This document shows positions 45,924-54,219 of a DNA stretch of 64,000 bases, one piece after another (within the stretch, counting starts at the first letter, position 1; every line of letters begins with the position of its first letter). A program made the position numbers and the translations under genes. Below the pieces are notes generated by a model. That model ran no database searches. It had not been told where the DNA came from and saw only the letters and a list, made by a program, of their open reading frames with translations. Source of the DNA: DATKUC01 sp964553615 (GTDB taxonomy: Bacteria > Spirochaetota > Spirochaetia > DSM-27196 > DATKUC01); the NCBI GenBank assembly GCA_964553615.1, contig CAZKMA010000004.1:47904-111903 (forward strand). The letters are read 5' to 3'.

Positions 45924-46919
45924 TCAGGCCCGACCTGCGGCGACTACTCGATCCCTTCCCATCTCCTTCGCGCTGTACAGTGCCTGATCTGCCATTTCTC
46001 TGAGAGTCTTGAGATCCTTTGCATGCCGAGGGAAGGATGCAAGACCCTGGCTTGTCGTAATCCGTGGTCCGTTTTGCTCATCGAAGATGTTCAACGTACG
46101 TATTGCATCACAGATAGCCTGCGCGCGTTCCATTGCATCATCCATGTCCGTATCCGGGCACACAAAAGTGAACTCATCGCCGCCGTACCGGGCAAGGATA
46201 TCGGTCGACTTCATGTGCTTCTTGAAGATCGGGGCAACAGTCAGAATGACTCGGTCGCCTGCCTGATGTCCGTACTCTTCGTTTATTTCTCGAAAATGGT
46301 CGAGATCCACCATGACAACTGTAAGCGGCGTACCCTCCGTCTCCGCCCGTTGAAACTGGGCATCGAATGCATCGTCGAGAAATCGGCGATTAAACAGGCC
46401 GGTCATCTCGTCGGTAATGGCACGCTTTCGCGCATTCTCGCCCCACTGAACCATGTCGCTCAGGAAACGACTGCTGTTCATGAGTCGGCTCGCGGTAATG
46501 CTCAGCATTCGATAGATTATCTTGATGGCACTGTCGGGATAGCGAGTGAGAAACGTGAAGAAATCTCGCTCATGAAGACTGAGCAGACGACTCGGTTCAT
46601 GAGTCGTACATGTGGCCGAACGGGAGGCCTGATCGAAAATCGACATCTCGCCGAAGAAATCTCCCGCTTTGAAGCTGGCGAGTTCTATCGTTTTGCCATC
46701 GGGAAGGCTCACTGTCGTAGTTACCCTTCCCGAAAACACTATGTACATTTCGTTCCCCTCATCACCTTCCTTGAAGAGACAGGTTCCGGCACCCTCGTCA
46801 ATGACCTCGAATGATGATACCAGTAGAGATAGCTCCTTCGGATCCAGAGAAGAGAAGATATCTACCTTCTTAAGGAAATCGGTCAGATCTTCGGTGCAGA
46901 GAGAAGCGTTCTTTTTCAT
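45924..46919 (-). CDS. Diguanylate cyclase with cyclic-nucleotide-binding sensor domain
   Basis: A 331-residue cytoplasmic protein. An N-terminal cNMP-binding domain (about 20-140: MYIVFSGRVTTTVSL, GDFFGEMSIFDQASRSATC) is joined to a GGDEF domain (165-331) with DEMTGLFNRRFLDDAF, VDLDHFREINEEYGHQAGD and an intact ARYGGDEFTFV active site. It should make c-di-GMP. The inhibitory I-site position reads KSTD rather than RxxD. The start overlaps the stop of the paralogous gene upstream (ATGA). Confidence 0.93.
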   Translation of the reverse strand: MKKNASLCTEDLTDFLKKVDIFSSLDPKELSLLVSSFEVIDEGAGTCLFKEGDEGNEMYIVFSGRVTTTVSLPDGKTIELASFKAGDFFGEMSIFDQASRSATCTTHEPSRLLSLHERDFFTFLTRYPDSAIKIIYRMLSITASRLMNSSRFLSDMVQWGENARKRAITDEMTGLFNRRFLDDAFDAQFQRAETEGTPLTVVMVDLDHFREINEEYGHQAGDRVILTVAPIFKKHMKSTDILARYGGDEFTFVCPDTDMDDAMERAQAICDAIRTLNIFDEQNGPRITTSQGLASFPRHAKDLKTLREMADQALYSAKEMGRDRVVAAGRA

Positions 46920-47902
46920 GTGCTGACCACCCGATCTCCACCGCTGTCCCGGGCTTCGTACAGAAGCTCATGAACGCGTTCCGTAAGAGACTCACCGTCC
47001 TGGCAGTCCTCAGGATAGAGTGCATACGAGATGCTCACAGTCAGCGGCAGGGACCCGGCCGGCTCTCCAACGGTCGGACCAAGATCTATCTTCCGCATCG
47101 CGTTCAGGACTCGATTTGCCGCATTTCGAGCGTCTTTTCTTCCGGATTCAACCATGATTATGGCGAGCTCGTTTCCGCGGTACCTCAGCCCGGTATCCTG
47201 CGACCGCATGACCGTGCGAAGCGTTGCCGCAATGGTCTTCAGCGCCTTATCACCGGCCTCGTGCCCGTAGGTGTCGTTTATGTGCTTGAAGTCGTCGGGT
47301 TTTACCATCATGAGCACGACCGGCTCCTGGGTGGATGACAGGATTCGAGGAAACTCTTCGGTCAGGAACGCGGCGTTGTGCAATCCGGTCAGCTTGTCTC
47401 CGAGGACCTGCTTGCGCAGCTCCTGGATCCACTGGGTGTTTTCCGATATCAGCTTGTTCGTGCCACGAATACGGCCCGCGACAATGGCCATGAACTTGTG
47501 AAGTATCTGTGCAGAAAGGATCGGATGTTCGGACAGTATCGACTCAAACCGCATCTCCTTGCCGGGAAAGACAAGGAGCAGTGCGTCGTTCTCGGCCAAT
47601 GCAGCCGCATTCCGCGGTGCATCGTAAAAAAGATCCATCTCTCCGAAACTGTCACCCGCAATATAGCGAGCCACATCGATATCTTCTCCGTCCTCCACAT
47701 GGCGCCGGATAAGAACCTGTCCCCGGGCAACAACAAAGAGTTCTTCACCGGTACTTCCGGGTTCGAATATCGAAGCACCGTCCGTGTATGAACGAAACTC
47801 GCTGTACTTTTCGATTACAGCAAGCTCCTGCGGTCCAAGCGTGGAGAAAATCCCCGCCTTTCTGAGTAAGTCTCGCTTGTTGCTCTCAGTAGCCGCGGTC
47901 AT
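46916..47902 (-). CDS. cNMP-binding domain with degenerate GGDEF
   Basis: A 328-residue paralogue of the next gene with the same order: cNMP-binding domain (LFVVARGQVLIRRHV, GDSFGEMDLFYDAPRNAA) and GGDEF domain (GDKLTGLHNAAFLTEEF, NDTYGHEAGDKALK). The signature is RGNEL in LRYRGNELAIIM instead of GGDEF, so cyclase activity is unlikely. It could bind GTP or regulate the active partner encoded with ATGA coupling downstream. Tandem duplication followed by loss of catalysis is the simplest history. Confidence 0.92.
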   Translation of the reverse strand: MTAATESNKRDLLRKAGIFSTLGPQELAVIEKYSEFRSYTDGASIFEPGSTGEELFVVARGQVLIRRHVEDGEDIDVARYIAGDSFGEMDLFYDAPRNAAALAENDALLLVFPGKEMRFESILSEHPILSAQILHKFMAIVAGRIRGTNKLISENTQWIQELRKQVLGDKLTGLHNAAFLTEEFPRILSSTQEPVVLMMVKPDDFKHINDTYGHEAGDKALKTIAATLRTVMRSQDTGLRYRGNELAIIMVESGRKDARNAANRVLNAMRKIDLGPTVGEPAGSLPLTVSISYALYPEDCQDGESLTERVHELLYEARDSGGDRVVST

Positions 47903-47961
47903 AGTGCCAATGATAACTCATGTTTCCAAGTTTTGCCAGAATCTGACCGGCAAAGAGATGT

Positions 47962-48912
47962 TTACACGGCGTCCGCGATGTGATTTCGATAGGCCTCTTC
48001 AATACGGCTCATTTCCTGCGAAGTGAGCACGAAGTCCCCCGCTTTGGCATTCGATTCTGCCTGCTTCTCGCTCTTGGCACCGACGAGAGCGCAGGTAATA
48101 CCCGGCTGCTGCATTGCCCACGCAATGGCAACGTGCGCAACCTGGACCGACCGATCTGCGGCAATGCCACGCAGGACGTCCAGCAGACGTTGCACCCGGC
48201 CCCACAGCGGCTCTCGAAAGTAATCATAGAAGTCACTCCGGGTGTCTCCCTCGGCGAATTTCGGGATATCCCGGAATTTGCCGGTCAGAATTCCTCCCGC
48301 GAGTGTGCCATACCCAAGCGCGCCGATCTCATTTTTGACGCAATACGGAAGAATCTCGGCATCCACGCTTCGCTGCAACAGTGAATAGTGCGGCTGCAGA
48401 CTCACCAGCGGCATATGTCGACGGACCACGTCCATCTGCTCAATCGAAAAATTGGAAACGCCGAGATGCCGGAACTTGCCATCTTCTTTGAGTCTTTCGA
48501 GCACTTCGAGCGATGCTTCCAGTGGTGTTTCGGGGTCCGGCCAGTGGATCTGATAGAGATCTATCGCATCTATTTTGAGGCGCCGAAGGGAATCCTCCAT
48601 TTGACGGCGGATTGAATCCGGCTTCAGATCCCGCACGAACTCGCCTTTCTTGCGGTAGACTCCCACCTTGGTGGCAACAATGACCCGATCCCGCATGCCG
48701 GATATTGCCCGCCCCACAACCTCTTCCGAATGGCCGGAACCATAGGGAGGAGCGGTGTCGATCAGATTGATGCCGGAATCGATTGCCGCATGGATTGCAT
48801 TGATAGACTCGCTGTCCTCTACATGACCGAAGAAATCATTTCCCATGGCCCACGTGCCCAGACCAACCACCGAGACGTTCAGATCCGATTTTCCGAGTAT
48901 GCGATAATTCAC
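47962..48912 (-). CDS. Aldo/keto reductase
   Basis: A 316-residue reductase: MNYRILGKSDLNVSVVGLGTWAMG, LIDTAPPYGSGHSEEVVGRAI with the catalytic tyrosine, VIVATKVGV, LYQIHWPDPETPLE, HLGVSNFSIEQM and LGYGTLAGGILTGKF. It belongs to the general aldehyde/ketone reductase group. The start is GTG 48912 with GGAGAT upstream. A set of CGTTGTA repeats lies in the leader region (48939-48977). Confidence 0.93.
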   Translation of the reverse strand: MNYRILGKSDLNVSVVGLGTWAMGNDFFGHVEDSESINAIHAAIDSGINLIDTAPPYGSGHSEEVVGRAISGMRDRVIVATKVGVYRKKGEFVRDLKPDSIRRQMEDSLRRLKIDAIDLYQIHWPDPETPLEASLEVLERLKEDGKFRHLGVSNFSIEQMDVVRRHMPLVSLQPHYSLLQRSVDAEILPYCVKNEIGALGYGTLAGGILTGKFRDIPKFAEGDTRSDFYDYFREPLWGRVQRLLDVLRGIAADRSVQVAHVAIAWAMQQPGITCALVGAKSEKQAESNAKAGDFVLTSQEMSRIEEAYRNHIADAV

Positions 48913-48938
48913 GCCGGCTCATCTCCTCTATACACATT

Positions 48939-48977
48939 CGTTGTACGCGTTGTACGCGTCGGATTGAATATACAACG
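48939..48977. promoter_or_regulatory. Three CGTTGTA half-sites upstream of the aldo/keto reductase
   Basis: CGTTGTA at 48939-48945 and 48948-48954 are direct repeats 9 bases apart; TACAACG at 48971-48977 is their inverse. The cluster sits 27-65 bases upstream of the reductase start, with TATAGA near 48926-48931 as a possible -10 on the minus strand. It looks like an operator for an unknown regulator. Confidence 0.4.
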
Positions 48978-49024
48978 ACGGCGGGCCGGCGGGAAACAGA
49001 AAGGGGATAGGACGGGAGGTCTGA

Positions 49025-49447
49025 CTACGGGTCGATCCAGCGGTAGCGCATTGCCGGACTTGTGCAGATCTGAACCAATCCGCAGCCGCCACATCCTGAT
49101 GAACAGGCGGCCGAGTCCGGCGCCGGCACCTCTTCCAGTGCGTGCGTCTTCGCTTCGGCATGCGACTTCGCCTCGGCNNNNNNNNNNNNNNNNNNNNNNN
49201 NNNNNNNNNNNNNNNNNNNNNNNNNNNNNNNNNNNNNNNNNNNNNNNNNNNNNNNNNNNNNNNNNNNNNNNNNNNNNTCGGCATGCGACTTCGCCTCGGC
49301 GCGCACAAGCTCTATTCTGCCACGGTCGGCCCAAAAATCAATGGCAACACGGACCATGCTGCGTTCGCACCGAAGCTCGAACACAAGCTCGGACAGCGTT
49401 GCTTCCTGTCTTTGGGAGAGGATCCGTTTCACATCACGAATGACCAT
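49025..49447 (-). CDS. FeoC-like winged-helix protein with AEAKSH repeats, contains assembly gap
   Basis: The last gene of the feo operon. Residues ~1-55 form a winged helix (MVIRDVKRILSQRQEATLSELVFELRCERSMVRVAIDFWADRGRIELVRA), as in FeoC. The tail has cysteines in ACSSGCGGCGLVQIC, able to bind an Fe-S cluster. Between them the protein carries AEAKSH-type repeats interrupted by a 100-N gap (49178-49277), so the true length is unknown. ATG 49447 follows GGGGAG and overlaps the end of feoB by a few codons. FeoC is thought to guard or sense iron for FeoB. Confidence 0.8.
   Translation of the reverse strand: MVIRDVKRILSQRQEATLSELVFELRCERSMVRVAIDFWADRGRIELVRAEAKSHAXXXXXXXXXXXXXXXXXXXXXXXXXXXXXXXXXXAEAKSHAEAKTHALEEVPAPDSAACSSGCGGCGLVQICTSPAMRYRWIDP
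49155..49300 (-). repeat. Collapsed 18-bp tandem repeat in feoC around a 100-N gap
   Basis: The 23 bases before the gap (49155-49177) and the 23 bases after it (49278-49300) are identical. They belong to an 18-bp unit coding AEAKSH (minus strand). A variant unit, AEAKTH, lies on the low-coordinate side. This is the pattern of a tandem array too long to assemble; copy number is unknown. Confidence 0.85.
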
Positions 49448-49448
49448 G

Positions 49449-51875
49449 TCAGGCTCCCCGGATGTGCGTGCGCACGTCGTGGCGGCGGTGCGGAGCACGT
49501 CCGGCGACGAAGAACCCGCCTACCACCACAACCCCGAAAAAGATGGCGACACCAATCCAGAGGATACTTCCCCCGACAGTCATCTGATAGAAAAGTGTTG
49601 CCACGGTCCAGGCGACCAGCGTGAGATAGCCTGCCATGACCAGCCCATAGCCGCCGCCAATCTCACGCATGGCGGTTCCCATGGTGGCTATGCAGGGAAG
49701 ATAGATCAGAATGAACAGGAGGTAGGCGTACGCCTGAAATGGACCGAGCACGAAATGCCGATGAAGAGAACCGGAAACACTGTCCTCGGACGCGGCCGAA
49801 TCCGTGGTCCCGGTCGGCTGCGCAATTGAGGAAAAAAGCTGGGAAACAGCCCGGGGTACGGTCGCAAACGCTGTGGCAATGCCGGATAGAAGATTGAAGC
49901 CGGCAGATCCGCCCCGCGCAGCCGTTGCTGCGGTAGCGGGTACGGCGCGTTCAGATCGACCCGTCCTGTCCACTTCCGAATACAGCGATGTCAGTGTCCC
50001 AACCACCGCTTCCTTGGCGAAGACGCCTGAAAAGATCGCCACTGTCGCCGGCCAGTTGTCCTGCTGGATCCCCATAGGCGCAAAGACGGGCGTGACAGCC
50101 TTCCCTGCGGCCGAGAGAACTGACTTTCCCGTGCTCTCGTTTCCAAAGGAGCCGTCGGTCCCCAGCGAATTAAAAAAAGACAGAATGGTTATGCCAAGGA
50201 TAACGACTTTGCCGGCACGAAAGATGAAGAGTTTCAACCGGTCCCAGGTGTAGATCATGACGGACCCCATGCGTGGTCGGTGATAGGGCGGAAGCTCCAT
50301 CAATAGATGTGTCTGCTCACCGTGAAACAGCGATCGACGCAACAGGAGACCCGTAAGGACGGCCAGGATAATACCAATGAGATACAACGAGAATACAACA
50401 GCCCCGGAAGCCGCCGGAAAGAATGCGGATGCAAAGAGCGCATACACCGGCAAACGCGCGCCGCACGACATGAGGGGCGCCATGAAGACGGTAAGAATCC
50501 GGTCGCGCCTGCTTTCAAGCGTCCGCGTCGCCATGATAGCGGGGACCGTACATCCAAATCCGACAATAAGCGGCACAAATGCCTTCCCGGGCAGCCCGAT
50601 CATCCCCATGAACCGATCAGTTACAAAGGCGGATCGTGCCATGTACCCGGAGTCTTCCAGAAGCGAAAGCATGAGAAACATGAAGAAGATGATCGGAATA
50701 AACGTTGACACAGTCTGAATTCCGGTTCCAATGCCCCCGGAGAGAATGGTGATGAGCCATTCCGGTGCCGACACGAGGTGAAGCAGGTAACTCGTCCCTC
50801 CGACAAAAAGGGTACCCGAGAGTTGATCAAAGAACGGGATGAACACGCCCCCGACATTGATGGTTACCCAGAAGACAAGAAACATTACCGCCAGAAAGAT
50901 TGGTATTCCCCAGACACGGTGCATGAGCACCCGGTCCACCCGATCGTCTCTGCTTTCACGACTCGGCGTCCGTTGCACCGTCCGCGCAACAATCTCCTGG
51001 ATACGTCCATATTTTGCATCGGCAACCAGCACGTCGGGTGCCTCGTCAAGGTCCAGCGTGAGAACCCTGACCTGTTCCCGGGCACGTTCTTCATTTATGG
51101 CGCCGGAACGCGCTACCATGGCGAGCGCCCATTCATCCTGTTCGCAGATCTTTACCGCAAGCCAGCGCGAGCTGATGCGCCGATCTCTCGCACCCGTGGC
51201 GCGCTCGAGATCCGATGCCAGCTGCTCGACTACAGTCTCGATCCGTTCGTCATACCTGCACACCGCCTTTGACACCGGCGGCACCGGGGTGGCAACCCAG
51301 GCCCGAATTGACTCTCGGACAGTCTGAATGTCCGAAGAATCGGTAGCGGTAACCGCTACCACCGGACACCCAAGGGCATCTGACAGCACCTCGGTGGATA
51401 TCCTCAACCCGGATTCCCGGCTCAGGTCCATCATGGTGAGGACAACCACTACCGGAAGACCCATTTCAAGAAGCTGCAGCGTCAGAAAGAGATTTCGTTC
51501 CAGATTTGTCGAGTCCACCACATTCAGCACGAGATCCGGCTTGGCGCTGAGGAGGAAGTCCCGCGCCGCACGTTCGTCTTCGGAAAAGGCAGAGAGATTG
51601 TACACGCCGGGTAGATCCACGACACGAACCGGAGTGTTCGTGCCCGAAGCGGAGGAAAGCAGAATACCTTCCTTCTTTTCAACAGTGACCCCGGGCCAGT
51701 TGCCGATCTGCTGCGACGAGCCGGTCAAGCCGTTGAAAAGCGTAGTCTTTCCACAATTCGGATTCCCGGAAACTGCAATAACGAAATTCCGGGCATCCGC
51801 CTGCGATTCACGGCGCGCACTGAAAGGGGTCTGTGGAACATCTGATGCGTTACGGTTTCTCAAGATCTTGCTCAC
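49449..51875 (-). CDS. feoB: Ferrous iron transport protein B
   Basis: About 808 residues. The N-terminal GTPase domain has GNPNCGKTTLFN (G1), the G2/switch region NWPGVTVEKKEG, VDLPGVYNL (G3) and TMMD (G4). A helical linker leads to the Fe2+ permease with the two Gate motifs: MARSAFVTDRFMGMIGLPGKAF with FGCTVPAIMATRTLE, and AVVGTLTSLYS. The low-complexity segment near PATAATAARGGSAG is unusual. Start uncertain: GTG 51875 is used, with TTG 51899 possible; both lie inside the feoA end. It imports Fe2+ through the cytoplasmic membrane. Confidence 0.95.
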   Translation of the reverse strand: MSKILRNRNASDVPQTPFSARRESQADARNFVIAVSGNPNCGKTTLFNGLTGSSQQIGNWPGVTVEKKEGILLSSASGTNTPVRVVDLPGVYNLSAFSEDERAARDFLLSAKPDLVLNVVDSTNLERNLFLTLQLLEMGLPVVVVLTMMDLSRESGLRISTEVLSDALGCPVVAVTATDSSDIQTVRESIRAWVATPVPPVSKAVCRYDERIETVVEQLASDLERATGARDRRISSRWLAVKICEQDEWALAMVARSGAINEERAREQVRVLTLDLDEAPDVLVADAKYGRIQEIVARTVQRTPSRESRDDRVDRVLMHRVWGIPIFLAVMFLVFWVTINVGGVFIPFFDQLSGTLFVGGTSYLLHLVSAPEWLITILSGGIGTGIQTVSTFIPIIFFMFLMLSLLEDSGYMARSAFVTDRFMGMIGLPGKAFVPLIVGFGCTVPAIMATRTLESRRDRILTVFMAPLMSCGARLPVYALFASAFFPAASGAVVFSLYLIGIILAVLTGLLLRRSLFHGEQTHLLMELPPYHRPRMGSVMIYTWDRLKLFIFRAGKVVILGITILSFFNSLGTDGSFGNESTGKSVLSAAGKAVTPVFAPMGIQQDNWPATVAIFSGVFAKEAVVGTLTSLYSEVDRTGRSERAVPATAATAARGGSAGFNLLSGIATAFATVPRAVSQLFSSIAQPTGTTDSAASEDSVSGSLHRHFVLGPFQAYAYLLFILIYLPCIATMGTAMREIGGGYGLVMAGYLTLVAWTVATLFYQMTVGGSILWIGVAIFFGVVVVGGFFVAGRAPHRRHDVRTHIRGA

Positions 51876-52170
51876 TTCGACGAACAAGCACGCGGTCAAT
51901 CATGCCCCAGCCGATCATGACCCGCGATGCCCCAACCCGGACAAGGTAGGGATGCCGTGTGCGTCCGCTCAAGACCTCAATCTCTCGTCCCGGGACGATG
52001 CCCATCGATACCAGACGCGTGCGGAACTGGCTGCCGCCAAGAAGCTTGACGACAATGGCGCGTTCCCCCGGCCGCACTGTTGTCAAAGGAAGGGCGGGCG
52101 CGCGTGTAACTGTCTGGTCATGAAGATCTTCGGTCTGCGAAGCTATCCGCTTTCCGGCAAATGACTCCAT
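51850..52170 (-). CDS. feoA: FeoA domain protein
   Basis: A 106-residue SH3-like protein needed for FeoB activity. The core reads LTTVRPGERAIVVKLLGG, RTRLVSMGIVPGREIEVLS and a terminal beta strand VMIGWGMIDRVLV. About 30 N-terminal residues precede the usual fold. ATG 52170 follows AAGGGG and lies one base after the dtxR stop region, so translation is coupled. It overlaps feoB. Confidence 0.92.
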   Translation of the reverse strand: MESFAGKRIASQTEDLHDQTVTRAPALPLTTVRPGERAIVVKLLGGSQFRTRLVSMGIVPGREIEVLSGRTRHPYLVRVGASRVMIGWGMIDRVLVRRSEQDLEKP

Positions 52171-52171
52171 T

Positions 52172-52657
52172 TCACCCCTTCTCTTCGGTCTTCCGGCACT
52201 GTTCGCACCCATCCACGCGGTGCATGCACGAAAACCCTTCGCCATCCGCCCTCGGGAAAGGCAGCGCGCTGCAGTCACCAATAAACTCGATGAATTGAAC
52301 CAACCGTTGCAGGATGGTGTCCGAAATTGCATGTTCCATCTTGCACGCGGAATCTTCCGCTTCGGCCTCGGGAATACCGAGAACCCGCAGCAGAAAATCC
52401 TTCAGTATTTCGTGGCGTTTTACCACCTGGCTGGCCACCACATCTCCCTCGGGCGTGAGCGTCACAATATCGTACGGCTCGTAGTTGATGAGACCCTTCT
52501 GCGACAATGAGCGCAGAGCACCCGTTACCGACGAATTGTTCACTCCGAGGCGGAGCGAGATGTCTTTGGCGCGAGCCGCACTTTTTCGTTTGATGATATG
52601 GTAAATGGCTTCCAGGTAGTCTTCCTGACTCGCGCTCAGCGCGGCACTATCTGCCAT
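52172..52657 (-). CDS. DtxR/MntR-family metal-dependent regulator
   Basis: A 161-residue regulator. The winged helix (ASQEDYLEAIYHIIKRKSAARAKDISLRLGVNNSSVTGALRSLSQKGLINYEPYDIVTLT) and dimerisation domain with metal ligands (VVKRHEILKDFLLRVLG, CKMEHAIS) follow DtxR. The C-terminus has an extra CxxC-type group (CMHRVDGCEQC). First gene of the feo operon, so it probably represses iron uptake when Fe2+ is plentiful. ATG 52657 follows AAGGAG. Confidence 0.93.
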   Translation of the reverse strand: MADSAALSASQEDYLEAIYHIIKRKSAARAKDISLRLGVNNSSVTGALRSLSQKGLINYEPYDIVTLTPEGDVVASQVVKRHEILKDFLLRVLGIPEAEAEDSACKMEHAISDTILQRLVQFIEFIGDCSALPFPRADGEGFSCMHRVDGCEQCRKTEEKG

Positions 52658-52684
52658 GACGAGCTCCTTTTCACCTACACGAAC

Positions 52685-52713
52685 AATGTACGGCAAGCCG
52701 AAGACTTTGTCAA
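52685..52713 (-). promoter_or_regulatory. Promoter of the dtxR-feoABC operon
   Basis: Minus-strand TTGACA (52708-52713), 17-base spacer, TACATT (52685-52690); the dtxR ATG is 28 bases further on. The spacer carries CGGCTTGCCG, a 4-bp-arm inverted repeat at 52691-52700, which might be part of a DtxR-type operator, though it does not look like the classical sequence. Confidence 0.75.
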
Positions 52714-52773
52714 TCGGGTACCACGGTCATACTGGCATTTTTTGATGTATTGTATGTAAGGGATGGACCCGGA

Positions 52774-53220
52774 CTAACCCTGAAAGAGGTTTCGCGTGTC
52801 GAGCAGACTCAAAAAGTTGCCGCGATCCTTCTCCAGCGTGAACCGAAGCGCGCGACTGTGTCCTTCATCATCAAGATACTCGAGTGAAATTGGCGGCATG
52901 TCTTTCGACCACAGCCGCTTCCAGAGACTCACTCGCTGTTCCTGACGCAGACCTATCATGCAGTTTCGTGAAATACGCGCGGTAAGCTTGTGACGGCGAA
53001 AGTGCGGGGCCTGATTCATCAAGAGAGCAAACCAGCTGGCCTGGGCGAAATGCATGAAATAGAAAGCGCTCGGTGTCAGGAAAAATATCCCCCACAGCGA
53101 TGAGCGATCGGCACCCGGAGGCTCGAAACATCGACCCATTGAGTAGATAAGAATAGGTTCTGCGATTTCTACTTCGAGGTTGTGCCAGAACTGAGTCACC
53201 TGGTCCCGATCCTTCGCCAT
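52774..53220 (-). CDS. Hypothetical protein
   Basis: A 148-residue soluble protein with no recognised domain. Features are QFWHNLEVEIAEPILIYSMGRCFEP, an aromatic stretch LWGIFFLTPSAFYFMHFAQASW that may form a beta-hairpin, and LRFTLEKDRGNFLSLLDTRNL. The pattern resembles a PH/GRAM-like small domain reading membrane or lipid, but this is weak. The ribosome site is GAGGCGGG. It lies 18 bases downstream of the dehydrogenase gene on the same strand. Confidence 0.75.
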   Translation of the reverse strand: MAKDRDQVTQFWHNLEVEIAEPILIYSMGRCFEPPGADRSSLWGIFFLTPSAFYFMHFAQASWFALLMNQAPHFRRHKLTARISRNCMIGLRQEQRVSLWKRLWSKDMPPISLEYLDDEGHSRALRFTLEKDRGNFLSLLDTRNLFQG

Positions 53221-53238
53221 GACCCGCCTCTCATTATA

Positions 53239-54204
53239 TCAGTAGCCTGCGCCCTTATCCACCAGATTCTGAAGCTCGCGCCCCTCGAGGTAGCGCCGCA
53301 GGTTCTCCATAAAAATTGGCCAACTGCGTTCGAAGTATGCGGGGGTGTGTCCTCCAGTGTGTGGAGTGATGATGACCTGCTCCATCTTCCACAGAGGTGA
53401 TTCCACCGGAAGAGGTTCGGTTTCGAACACGTCCAGCCCGGCCCCGGCAAGATGACCACTCTCGAGAGCCGAAATGAGCGCCGGTTCATCCACTATGGAA
53501 CCGCGACCGATGTTGATCAGGTAGGAACCTGCCCGCATTTCCGAGAACTCTCGTGCTCCGAACATGTGGCGTGTATCCGCGGTTGCAGGAAGAGCAATAA
53601 CCACAAAATCCGCCCTGCCAAGCTGATCGTGCAGATGCTCAATGCCCAGGACCGCGTGTACGCCATCCACAGCAGGGCCGCCGTGGCGGCGAATACCCGT
53701 AACCTGTACGCCGAGTCCGGATGCTGCCCGCGCAAGATGAGTACCGATGGCTCCCATACCGACAATAAGCATCCGCTTTCCGGAAACCTCGAAAACATCA
53801 GTCATTGTCGGCTTGCGCCAGATCGAGTGTGCCTGTGCCCTGATATCTTTATGAAGACTCCGCCCAAAAGCCAGGATCATGCCGAGCACCTGCTCGGTAA
53901 TTGAGACCGCGTGTACGCCGGACGCATTGGTGAGCGCAAAGTCTCTGCCTCGCAGATCCGGATATCGCTCGAGCCAATCCACCCCCGCGTACCAGTGATG
54001 ATACCACTTGAGCGCCGGCGCATTGCCGAGCACCTCGAGCGGTACATGTCTTACCGCAATCTCGATGCGATCAAGAACCTCTTCCATTTCCGCCCTGTTG
54101 TCCGTTACAAGAATATCGCGGTCGGATACCAGGGATCGGACCTCTTCACGAGCGTGAGGTGGCAATTCACCATTATTGAAACCGAGCAGTAACACAGGTT
54201 GCAC
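53239..54204 (-). CDS. D-2-hydroxyacid dehydrogenase family protein
   Basis: A 321-residue NAD(P)-dependent dehydrogenase. The Rossmann motif is GMGAIGTHLARAASGLG, the catalytic arginine is likely in NIGRGSIVDEPAL, glutamate in DVFETEPLP, and histidine in ITPHTGGHTP. Substrate-binding domain: NASGVHAVSITEQVLG. Substrate (glyoxylate, hydroxypyruvate or other) cannot be told. GTG 54204 follows GGAGGG. It lies 16 bases behind the PilZ gene. Confidence 0.94.
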   Translation of the reverse strand: MQPVLLLGFNNGELPPHAREEVRSLVSDRDILVTDNRAEMEEVLDRIEIAVRHVPLEVLGNAPALKWYHHWYAGVDWLERYPDLRGRDFALTNASGVHAVSITEQVLGMILAFGRSLHKDIRAQAHSIWRKPTMTDVFEVSGKRMLIVGMGAIGTHLARAASGLGVQVTGIRRHGGPAVDGVHAVLGIEHLHDQLGRADFVVIALPATADTRHMFGAREFSEMRAGSYLINIGRGSIVDEPALISALESGHLAGAGLDVFETEPLPVESPLWKMEQVIITPHTGGHTPAYFERSWPIFMENLRRYLEGRELQNLVDKGAGY

Positions 54205-54219
54205 GAATTCCCTCCAGAT

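Noticed and set aside
45855..46814. 319-codon plus-strand frame across the GGDEF gene
   Set aside because: Shadow of a gene with intact cNMP and GGDEF motifs.
48930..48980. CGTTGTA cluster as a Fur/DtxR box for the feo genes
   Set aside because: It lies beyond the end of feoC and upstream of the reductase on the same strand; the feo promoter is 3.7 kb away.
49155..49300. Repeats around the gap as a CRISPR array
   Set aside because: The repeats are contiguous 18-bp coding units without spacers.
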